NCBI GenBank assembly: GCA_018806985.1
Contig: JADANN010000359.1
Coordinates: forward strand, 744,001 to 808,000
Reading direction: 5' to 3'
DNA: 64,000 bases
Source of the DNA: Angiostrongylus vasorum
Taxonomy: Eukaryota; Nematoda; Chromadorea; Rhabditida; Metastrongylidae
Shown here: piece by piece, positions 46,090 through 57,700 of the stretch
How positions within the stretch are numbered: position 1 is the stretch's first letter
How the letters are laid out: the number at the start of each line of letters is the position of its first letter
Position numbers and translations under genes: made by a program
Notes under the pieces: generated by a model
Databases searched by the model: none
Told to the model about the DNA's origin: nothing
What the model saw: only the letters and a program-made list of their open reading frames with translations

Positions 46090-49000
46090 TTTACTAGTCA
46101 AGTAGTTAGAAAACAAACACTGTTGCCTAATTGTACTATTTGGCCAAAGAAAAGTTGGCAAATTTTTTGCATCATTTCAAACAATATCTTTTAAGGTTAT
46201 GTCCCCCACATTCAACGACGGCAGGTTAAGCATTCGGTCAATAAGGATGTTTTGTACGAGATTTGAAATGATCCCCGCTTAATGAAATGATAAAGAATCA
46301 ATCAGACGTCTATGATCAAGTTTGTCGACGCACGTACGTAAACCGCATGGATGACTTGCAAACCCAGACAGTAGTTTGTTGGAGGGCAGTGAATCTGCTG
46401 AATGGCGTGCTCATCTGACGAGTTGACAGCACCACTCGCAGCTGATATGCATGTCTGTCGGCCGCCAGCTCGTGATAAATGGTTCGGCTCGAGAGAGCTC
46501 TTTTATTACGCCTCATGAATAAATTTGCATCCGAACACACCATTAACAGCCTCTAACAATTCACTAATTGAACGTTTTTACGAGTTCGTTAATACGCTCG
46601 CTACGCGAACCAAATAAGCACAACCCACATCGAACAAATCGGCTGCATGCTGGGCGTTCCGAAGAAGGATTCGTGGGAGGAACAAAGATTTGATGAAGAA
46701 TAGAAAAGAAAGAATGGAAGGAAGGAAAGTGGGTAGGAAGGAAAGGAGACAAAGGACATGACTTCGCCAAAAACTTCTGAATGAAAGTGCTGAGGTTGTG
46801 GAGGACTAAAACGCATAAACACCTCAAGGTGATGGACAAACAGTTGCTACTTGGCTTTTTATTAAAGCATACGTCAAGTTTGAATTATTCAACGTTGGCA
46901 AATTTTTTGGGTATGAATCATACAGTTGATTCCATGAAGTGTCGTAGAGCTGTCCACACCAATTCCGTGAAAGACACACTAAATGTTGCCGTCAATTTCT
47001 TCATGGATATAACCGTCGCCCATTAATTCACTTGGGCTCACTAAACTAATAGTCATGTTTTTTATGAGATGGGCGCGTTGAAAGGTATTTCCGAAGATCT
47101 CTATAGGGTTTAACCGCGCTTACGATCGGAATGCTTCATCGAAATCTTGATGATCACGTCATTATTTCGCCTTTACATATGAAATGATTGACATCTGAAA
47201 GCCATCCTTTAAAGACATTTTTCCTTCTCCATCGAGCTGTTCTTCTGTACTTTGAACGACTACCATTACTTTAGTTTTTGGCAGCTGAGTAAAATCACAG
47301 GACCCTGTCGTCGTGGTACTGTTGAAAGTGTCACTGCACTTTTTTACTGACAATGCGAAGTGTTTCATAGCTTCGGAATTTTTTTCTGGCAATCAGATTG
47401 GACTCTTTTTGATGTGAAAGACCTGCCGGAATGAAATCTTACAGAAAATGTTTCTGTAATGCAGGACTAACTCTTTGCTTTCTTTTTAGATAAAGTTTCT
47501 TCTTAACTCGTGGTTGAAACAAGTTTTAATACAGCTGAGAGGATGCTTGAGCGACTTGTACAAAAGTGATAGCAATGAAAAATTTTCTAGATCCTTGTCG
47601 TACTAACGATGGGTGCTCCGCAGATCAGCACATAGGTTTCTTACAAACTGACAAAGTCCTTTTCTTTTGTGATAGCGTATTTTGATATCTCTACTAATAA
47701 AAGGCTACATAAGAAGAACTAGAAAATCATGTTGTTTATTATTCGCATGGATCAATTTCATTAAAATGCTGCTAGCACCAAAATTAGAAATAGAATTTTT
47801 TCTTACGGAGATTATCAAACCGTTTTTTCGGGTTAGTAGTCCTTCTAAGGGAGTAAACCGCTGCAGTGGACTTTCTGACTTATGGAAACTTTTTGTGCCT
47901 TGATGAAGCAATCAACCATTGATGGAGTACGCCCTGTGAGTGGCCGAAATTCATAACCAGATGCTTACCGTGAGCACATATGAAGTGAATATTTATCTAG
48001 ATGATCCGGTTTTGCATAATGTGCAGTTTCCAAGACGTTTTCCATTCGATTCTTTGTTTTGCAGCTGTCATCCATCAAAGAGTGCAAATATTTCCGTACA
48101 AGTTCTTAAGAAGGCGAAATCTTGAGAAGCGCTGTCAGCCACCACGCCATAGATTTTTACATTAGGTACGTCGTCTCAAAAGGTGCAACAGCTCAAAGAA
48201 TAGTGATGAAAGTAGGAATTTGCTCATGGGAATCCTTACATCTTAGTGGGATTCAAATTTAAGATTTTTCTTCTGCTCTAATGGTAATATTTATTTGTTG
48301 AGAATGAATGCTGACAGAGTTGATGGGCGATGATACATCGAACTTTTTTTAACAAATAAAAAATTAAATTGGCTTTCATTCTTACGAAGATAAATAAATA
48401 CGGTTCCACTTACCGCTGCATTGATCATCGCTAATCCGCAATCCCCAGTCCTTCACGATATCATTTTCTGTAAAGCATAGCGTTGCAAATCGCTTTCGCT
48501 TATCTCTCAAGATCCGATTACACACTTTTGAGCCGCATTCATTTTGCCTCGCTTCAGAACTCTAATTTTGGATAGACTGTTATGTGAGTAAACGAGGAAA
48601 AAGGTCTCTGAACAATGCACTGCAATTTTTTGGAAAAAAGGAAAGCCTAGCCGGTGTTCGCTCTTCAAATTTTCAAGCTGGCTTCGCGGAGAACTGATCT
48701 CGAAAGTTAGTGATTTGAAACGCGCTTTAACTATAAAGTCAGAACTGACATTCTTTTTTGTTCACTAGAACAAGATGACTTACTAGTTATTTTATAGACT
48801 TTTTTCTTCTACATCATTTCCGCTCCTTCGTGAAGGACGGTAAATCGAATAAATAAAAGCGCTCTCTTCTTTTCTGGCAAAGAGCTGTATGAAACGAAAG
48901 TATCACATAACGATATGCAATTCAGAGAGTTGCATGAATTTCTCACATCATCACCTTCTGGACCAAAGTGCTATATTTCGGACCTATAGAAGGCTTTAGA

Positions 49001-49130
49001 GTTTTTTAGAGTTTAAACTGTAACTGTTAAGATCCATCTATTGGATCAAACGAACGAATAAAACGGTCAAATGATCCTGTTAACCGGGAGTAAACTGCTG
49101 ATTAAACAGCGTACTAGTCATTTCCTTAGT
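46090..49130. other. Intergenic, no gene recognised
   Basis: Between vab-7 and cut-6. A GGAA-rich patch lies at 46680-46755. At 46490-46530 TTTTATTACG and ATTTGCAT resemble caudal-type and POU octamer sites. Minus-strand frames at 46316-46839 and 47162-47392 have no domain support. Confidence 0.35.
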
Positions 49131-49333
49131 ATTTTTCGTTGCTTACAAAAAACAGCGAAATTCTTCGAATTTTTTTTACGGAAAAAAAATCTGCGATCCA
49201 GCATCTGTTGAATTGGTTGAAACTGAAGCCACGCGTTTCTGATCCACTCGGTAACAGCGGCTATCGGGGTCAGAGTATGCGGGCGAAGCGGCGGCATCAA
49301 TCAGAGATGATCGTGTTTTTCCTTCTTTCCTAG

Positions 49334-49501
49334 GGATTAGGCGACCATCATCGAACTCGTCCCGAAGACCAGTTCTCAGACTTGAGACCGTATCCCCGAC
49401 CCGCTTTCTCCGGTTCCGATTACTATTATGACTCCGTTATAGGATTCCATTTACAGCTCACCCTAACGACATCAAAACGCCGGAAAGATGTTTCTTTGTG
49501 A
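49334..49501 (+). other. Possible unassigned exon
   Basis: After a good acceptor (ttctttcctag) the frame reads GLGDHHRTRPEDQFSDLRPY, PRPAFSGSDYYYDSV and runs to TGA at 49501. Composition looks coding. The open frame just upstream (SGYRGQSMRAKRRHQSEMI) would need an intron of 21 bp to join, too short. No family recognised. Confidence 0.25.
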
Positions 49502-49999
49502 GAAAGGAGTTGGCCGAAATGTGTCAGCATATCCGCATTATCATCTACTTCCCTTATTTGAGTACGATATGCCTCCGTCTTTCGTGATGTGTTTCATAGC
49601 CTATGTGGAAAGAATTTTTTATTGTAAAGAATGCCTGATGTCTTGAATAAAGTGGACTTCGCACTCACGCTGTAGTAGCTGGCGATTTATAGTCTCCACA
49701 AATGATCTGCCACTTGTACGTTCTTTCTTTCTCTCACAATACCACTAAATGCCAGCATTACCAAGGCCGCATTCAAGAAATGTGTATGAAGGAACATGGA
49801 TACTGTTTGAATTCTCAAGTCAATATATTGGTCGAGAAGTGGCCCATCAGTTATCATCGTTAAAATGTTTTAAAGATATTAAACACAAGGTTGAAAATGC
49901 GAAATATTGTGCAAAAAAGCTAGGTCGTATTCTAACAGTATAAAAATTTTTTTTGGCAAGGTTACGAATAGAAAATATTGCATAGAAATATTTGAAAAA

Positions 50000-50095
50000 C
50001 CATCGGCCATAGAGTCGGATCATCGGCTCTGAACAAGACGACGACGTCGAAACGTTGGCTGAATAACCCTTTTGTAAAACTCGTGTCAACTTAAC
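50000..50095 (+). mobile_element. PLE terminal-repeat 3' remnant
   Basis: AGTCGGATCATCGGCTCTG, AACAAGACGACGACGTCGAA, ACGTTGGCTGAATAA, AAACTCGTGTCAAC. The hammerhead-like core has a changed position (CTGAACA), so this copy should be inactive. Confidence 0.65.
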
Positions 50096-51523
50096 CTTCC
50101 AAGAACGTATTGTGCAGAAAGTTAGCTTATATCTGGAATCCTCTCAACCAGCACTAAATGAGCCAAGTGCTTGGAACTGCCGTCCATACTGCCGACTGTA
50201 CTGCCGCCGAACAACTCGATGAGTGATCGCCACCGATCGCACAAGGTGCGACGGTCTCATCACAGATTGCCGTTTATGCCGGTTCTCGATGGATCCGATT
50301 GCAATTCCTTGTTCCTCGAAATGCATCATTGATTTCAATCACATTGATATCCCGCTTTGCTGATGTCATCATCTGCTCGATCCTAGGCAGATCATTTTCT
50401 TTATTTGTTCCGTTATAAATTTGGATGCTACTCATTTCACTTTCTTTTTTTTTCTTTCTTCCTTCTTTCTCTTTTACTTTTTTCTGGTTTTGTGTGCAGA
50501 AGAAGGTATAATCTTGTCACCAGCGAATTTTCTTCCGATGTACACTCGTTCTGGCCGATTTTCCTCCGTTTTTTAGTATTCTTTTCATTGTTGTTAAATC
50601 TCATGGTCATTCACTGAATCCAATCGTAAGCGAGTAGTGAGTGCTCACGGTTATTCGTGAATTCTCTGCATCGGTCGCGATCTAGTGCTTTAAGAGCTCT
50701 TTGCGCGATTTGAAGCAGATCTTCAGTCACCTGAAAGTCAACAATGAAGAAAAAATGAAAAAGAAAACTCTCCAATGCTCAGTTTTTACACCCCTGACAA
50801 AACTAGAAGGTTATTGTATCGCACTTCGTTGCTTTGAAAACTTAAATAACGTATATTCTAACGGCCCCGTATGGATTTTTCCACTCTCTAATAAATGCAG
50901 AATCAGAACCCGTCATTTCGTTAGCACGAAAGGCCAAGTTTGACTAATTCATCATACAAAACTCGGAACTTCGGCTGGACTTCGAAGCAAGGGTTACCCT
51001 TTCTTGGACTCTGCAAATTATAATCCATTTTCAAAACTTCAGCAGGCTTTCGAGGTGTAAGAAAGCATCTAAAGCATAAATCCACTCTCTAATCACCCTG
51101 AATCTTATACTCTTTCTCTGAGAAATTTGAGAAATAACGAAATAAATAGGCATATCTTTCATAAGAAGTGAAGCTGTTTGAAAATTTCCGCAAACCTTTG
51201 TTAGAGGCATTTCCGGAAGTACTAATTAGCTTTTGAGCGAATTTCTCCTCAATGATCGACGAAGTTAAAGCCGACAACTGCTTTTGAACTCGTTCAGTGT
51301 ACCCATTAGCAAACCCCGCCTAAGCCGAGAAAGAATCAGATATGTAAAGGAGGCTGGCGATTCGGCTAAAAAATTGGATAATGAACTCCATTTCTATCGC
51401 TTTCTTGCTTTAGCCGTATCTAATAATAGTTGATTGTGTATTTTTTTCGCCCTCAAAACCCAACTCTTCCTTGGAGTTCCCACAAAACTGTCAGTAGGAC
51501 TGCGTCTATAGGGAAATACGACA

Positions 51524-51786
51524 ATGAGGACGTTCGTAGGCTAGACGTGACACCGTGTATTAATACAGTGCTTCAAGAATGCGATAATGCTCAGTCAGAG
51601 AATGTGCAGAGCGCTTGTGAGTTCTTCAGTGAGATTTTCACTCCTATCCTGTTGATCACCTCCTGCAGAAGGGTTTGAACTGCGTGTCGCTTTTTCAGAG
51701 TCTCATATGTCTACTACTGGTCTTGTTCATTGCCATTTCATCTCATCCTATCGACAATGGACTCGTCGATTCTGAATTGGTACACG
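51524..51786 (+). CDS. cut-6: cut-6 exons 1-2 (signal peptide)
   Basis: A four-codon exon ATG AGG ACG TTC with donor gtaggc (51524-51535) joins the acceptor ctttttcag (51699) in phase 0, giving MRTFSLICLLLVLFIAISS and then HPIDNGLVDSELVH. The second exon has no in-frame ATG, so an upstream start is required; this mini-exon supplies it and completes a classic signal peptide. Its donor is weaker than average. Confidence 0.7.
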
Positions 51787-54700
51787 GTAATGAGTGCTAT
51801 GGTTCCTATTTTTTTAAAAAAAGTAACAAATCGGCAGTTGACGAATTCTCACTGAAATCATAAATGCTCGAAAGAAAAACCGTGTTTCTCTTAGTTCGTC
51901 ATCTTTCATCTGCTTACTTTTCAATGATTTTATTGGCGTAATTACCACCTTTCAGAATGTGTTAATAACAAATCTGTTGACCTCCTCCTCATTCTTGACG
52001 GATCAGGTTCCATTGGTGACGACACGTTTCGGAACCAGGTCGGTAAAGTGATCGACGATATAACTTTATTAGTACCTTGGCGTGCAATATGCTTAACTTA
52101 AAAGAGAAAACAAGCACAGTCTTTTTTTCCTGGTTTTTCATACGCCAGTGGAAATCTCCAATATACCGACGTCATCTGTAGTCCAATCATATTGGTATCT
52201 AAAGCCATGATATAACATAAAAATCTTAGCCCTCGTCTACCTTTTTTGATGTTTCTTGGTGTATATGTTCTGAAGTTCCTTGGATTCTTTCAGATTGCAT
52301 TCGCCATGCATCTTGCAGAACGGTTGAACGTCTCCAACGAAGGCAGTCGAATGGCAGTTATGCAGTATGCCGAGACTCCCCGAGTCGAATTCACCCTCAA
52401 CCAGTATACACATCCAACGCAGGTCAGTGGGGCAAAAATTCTTCATGTTTGAGACCATTAAAGAAAGTACTAATTTTTCAACTAAGTATTTGAGACAACG
52501 CAGACCATTGAATTACGGTATGATTTTTAATCGTTTTTTAACTGTCTAGGTAGCGAACGTTTTTTCCGTAACTGATAGCTATTATGAAAGTTCGCATGCT
52601 TTGTCTTTAATATATTACAGTTGGAATGGGCCATTCAACGGATTAATTTTCTCTCTGGTGCCACAAACACCGGAAAGGCGCTAAAATTAGCACTGGAACG
52701 CGGATTCAGCGGCGCACGAGGAGGAAACATTCCTAGAGTGGCCGTGGTTGTTACCGACGGACAAAGTCAGGTGAGATGGGTGGCGCTATTCTCCACAAGT
52801 GTCGGCTCAGATCTAGCAGTATGAAAGGACCACTTACTGGAGTCGACGCTTGTCGTCTGCTAAGGTGTGACACTATCTCATGAAAAGGCGTTCTGCCCAG
52901 ACTGGTTATTGATGGTTAGCCGCACCATATAAAAGCTTAATCTTGCTCCGTCTACTGAAATATAGTGACTGTGGAAAATGTAATACGAAATCTTAGTGTA
53001 GTTCCTTGCAGAACCAAAACAACTTATTGTAGAAATGCTGACGGAGCAGTTTTCCTTGAATGCCGCACGATTTTTTTAGCAAGTTTTTTGTGTTGTGTTT
53101 GCTTATATATTTTCGTATTAATGGGGAACATGCAGGACAGTGTTTAAACCTGCCCCTAAGAAATAAGCAGTGTCATTGGTTCCATTCCGACAGAAGGCTG
53201 ACTAACCAAGTCCTCCAGACATGGGGCAAATTGTTCCAGAGTTTTCTGGGAGGATAAAAACGCTACTTCTCCGGCACGATAGAAACGCTGTACTGATGGT
53301 TCTGTAAACAACCGCAAGTTATTGTGAAAGGATAAAGGATAAAGTTCCGGTTATTGATCAATCAATCGCGGGTGGATGCGCCATGCATTCGACGTCATTA
53401 AATATGGTTAGAGGTGATTGAATGCATATATGACCAGCGATTTTCGGTGCTTACCGATGTGTCGAGTCAGTGCTGCTATCCTTCCCAACAGATCAGCTAT
53501 CAATTTGCCGACACCCGCGGGATCGAAGACTTAGGTGAGCCCGAAGTGCGGAATCGATCCCATTTGTATTGCAGGGACTCTCTAACTACTACGCTACACG
53601 CACTTTTCAAGTCACTGTATAGGCTAACTATAGTTTCAATCATGCTGTGACTAAACCGACTTTCACTTAATGACAGCGAGAGTAGTCAATTTATCTCCCT
53701 GAATTGATTGGCTTATACGAGGTTGTTACATAAGTTTCACTCGGCTAAAGTTTCGACGTCTTCGTCTTCCCTCATTGTCGATGATCAGCAGTCGTTCGTC
53801 AACCCATCCTGTAGCAGTGGATATTAGAATAGCTAGCAAATAGTGAAATAATACTATTACTAAACCGACTTTCACTCAACCTCGGTGATATTTATTCCAG
53901 CTATTCTTTTCCTTCGTCTTCATCTTCTTCCTCTTTCGTCTTCATCTCCGCTATGTTCTTGCTATTCTAACGCCAACTGATGTAGAATGCTTAATACCTA
54001 GTCAAACATTTTCGTAAGGTCAGCAGATAAAGCATAATACATATAGATAGAAAACCAGCTGAGATGAGAAAACTAGAGAGGAAGGCGAAACGAAACACCC
54101 GCATGGTGTGGTGGTGAACGCGTTACTCCCGGGAAGGACAATAGCGCGTTCGTTCCTCACCTCAGACACCTGGGGTCCACAGCTTTGCAAATATCTCAGC
54201 ATCATTGTGGTTGAGTCACACATAATACTATGCCGTGAGAAATTGTAGTAGGCATTGAATAAAAAAGTTAACCATAGTGTTGCTGAGATATTTGCAAACT
54301 CCGGACCGCAGGTGTCTGAGGTGTGGAACGAACGCGCTATTGTCCTTTCCCGGGGAGTAACGCGTTCACCACGACACCATGCGGGCCCCTTCGTTTCGCC
54401 TGTCTCTCAGCTAGTTCTATCGACCAGCGGCGTTAGCAATCACCCGTCAACGGAATTGAGCTGGGGAGCCCACGTCAGACACCTGCGATCCAGAGTTTTG
54501 CAAATCTCTCAGCAACATTGTGGTTGTGTTTTTTCTTAGTATCCTGCTGTGAAAATTGTAGTAGGCGGAAAATAAAAAACTGAAAAGTTAACACTATGAT
54601 TTAGACTACACCTTCAACTGAGTTCAATGCCGATTTGTGGTCCCCAGATCAATCCCGTTGACGGGTGGTTGCTGATGGCAAGTGATCTATAGTGCTAGCT

Positions 54701-57700
54701 GAGAGACAGGCGAAACGAAAGACCCGCATAGTGTGGTGGTGAATGCATTAGCCAACGGAAACCTACCCTTGGAAAGGGTAATAACGCGTTCGTTCCTCAC
54801 CGCAGCCACCTGTGGTCCGGAGTTTTGCAAACATCTTAACATCATTATGGTTTCATGCTCATTATGTTAGTAGTCAGGGAAATCTAGATACTGACTTAAT
54901 GAAATGAAATAGGGTTCGGCGTTGATTAATCCTGAGGGGTGTGCTGTACAATCGGCTTAACCAAACATCATTTGAGATGGTCGAATGCATTTCTGGCGCA
55001 TTCAGTGACTTCCATATGCATACCATTCTGTGAGTTCGGTGCTCTTATCGTCCTAGAACAGTTCTATACTAATTTGCCGATATTGGAGAGGTGGATGGAT
55101 TAGTGTACCACAGAGCGCAGGGTCGAAGCAAAATCCCACCCAATATGCATTCCCAGGCACTCTTGAGCACTCTGCTACGTGATCCAGACTAATCATGGAA
55201 AGATGGAAACGCACCTGCTAAATGTCTATTCTATGCCTTCAATACATCTACTTCCTCAACTTGAAGTACTACAGGGTCACTTGAACTTGAAGTCACTACG
55301 TATGTGTATAGCGGCATTGGAGTAAACGCGAACTTTTCAAAAATTTTTTTGAATGAACCTAAAATGTAGCAGTTCCTAAGACCGACTTTCCGTTAACCTC
55401 GGCATTGATTGATAATTCGATGTTTTTCTTCAATAAGCAGACACGAGGTTGTTATTATTCATTTATTATTTATTATTATAATAACAACCTCGTGTCTGCT
55501 TATTGAAGGAATACATCGGACCTATAATGCTTTGTAGGCAACATCTTCCTATGGATGCTTAATATTTCTAGGATGAAGTCTCAGAGCCGGCACAATTGCT
55601 GCGCGACGCTCACGTCATGCTGTACGCTATCGGGGTTACCAACCTCATCAACGTACATCAGCTTCATCAGGTCTTTCTTCAAATCACCTTAAGATAAAGT
55701 AGCTTTCTTCAAGGTGTCGCTGAAGGAATGTCTTGAATACGGTCAGAAAAAAGAAACACTGAGTGGATCTTCTATCGGTACAGTCACTGGCTACAGAAAG
55801 ATGAAATGAGAACGAAGGAAAAAAATAGGTTGAAAATGGCAAATACTTGTATTTGTATTCTGTTCAATGTCAAATAACGCGTTATAATAGTAGCACGAGT
55901 TTCAATAATGTTAGGGAAAAAGATGTTGAATTTAGATCACTGGAAATCCAGTGAGGGTGTTCACAGTGGAATCGTTCGACCAACTTGACAAAGCGCTGGC
56001 AGATTCGCTTACTTGGGACATGTGCAAGACTGAATTCCGTTAGTCGTATAATATCTTTATGTTTCTCTATGAATCTTATTTTTGACAGAAATAGAAGTGT
56101 TTTCGGTTGGAATACCAGTTATTGGTCGCGTCGTCATGGAGTAGAATGAATTCGACAGTTAAGATGGAATAGACTATTGATACTACTTCTACATTATTGT
56201 ACTCGACCAGACTTCACATACTGCGCATATTATAGCAATTGATTCATTTTTTAAGATCATTTTTTCACTAAAGCCTTCGGATTTCACATGTGGGCTCCGC
56301 TCTTCCTAATTTTTCCTTATGAATCTCGTTACGTGTTGGTTGAGTTGATTTTCCTGAAGCGGTAGCAAAGATGTTTAGTACCAATTTCCCCTCTCCTCTC
56401 TGAAGGAAACAGCGTTCATGGGTAGATTTCGAACCAGGTCCTCGCATGAATTCAATGGCATCAGTACCATTCTGTTCTCCGTACCACGGTCATATACAAG
56501 TAAGTAAAACTGATGTGAAAAAAGAAATGAAGGAAATGAAATAGGCCACTAAATCTCTTCCTTGTTTACACTCATTGCACATGTAGCAGCCAACTTATTT
56601 ACCATTAGTAATTGTTTATCTTCAATACCGGATAGGACTTCCCAAGGAATTCTCGTCAAGTCTTCCCCACACGCGAAGAACGATAACACTTAGAAGTAGC
56701 GCAGTGGCCTTGATTAATTAGTACAGTATACAAAGCATTAAAGAAGATTGTAGCTAGAGTAACAAATAGTATGACATAACAATGGTTAACTTCTATTTGG
56801 TGTATTCTTTTCCATAGCAGGGTACGGGGGATGAAATACAACCACAAGCATGTTGAGCTGTGAGCAGAACTATGGATCTCATGTGAGCTTTAAACCTTCA
56901 ACTACCCTTGCTGAGAGCTCACGTACTATCCTCAACGGCAGCTGAAGCTCACACTTTGCCTATTGCTCAGCCTTGTTTTTACACTATCGATGCTATCAGC
57001 AATATGTCGGGAAAATGGTCTGGGGTGCAAAATTCAGCTTAACAGAGTTCAGAGCTGATGTAATGGATACTACGTGAGCTCCTAGCAAGGATAGTCCTGG
57101 GTATGAAATCCACATGACGTCACGAGTTCGCTCATGACTCAGTATCCTTGTGGCAATATGATGACGCTCTAAAACTATAATTTTATAGGGCCTGGTACCC
57201 CCAGATATAATTTGTGGACCAGATCGAATCGGTGTAAGGGCATCGACAAAAAAAGCCGTTCGACGGCTTCGTTTTCGTCATGGATCACTTCCATGAGGAA
57301 GAGTGCCGTGCAGGACCCGAGAAATTTCCCGATCCCAAGAGCATTGGTATCACAGTACCATTCAATGCATGCAATGTGCATAGGTATCGATCGGTTAGTG
57401 AACATTTTCTGTTCGCTGTCAAAAGTGTGTTCACTACCTAACTGATTATCTTCAAGTTTTATGGAGAACAAATTCCAATTAAAGAGCATCAAGAACTCCT
57501 GAATACACGACTGTTTGAAAAGATCGCACATTGAAGGCGATCAACCTGATGTAGTGTGGAAGATGTTCATGGTTCCTAATTCTGTTCATGGTTTTCTTTT
57601 TTGTTTTCGCAAATGGAGACGAGAAAATTTGTCAATCAGTGGTCCAGATTCTTCTTAGAACAACGAAGTTTTTTATTCTTCTATGTGTTTTAATTTCAAT

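Noticed and set aside
57175..57531. 118-codon minus-strand open frame
   Set aside because: Antisense shadow of the cut-6 ZP exon, whose own frame is broken by run-length defects.
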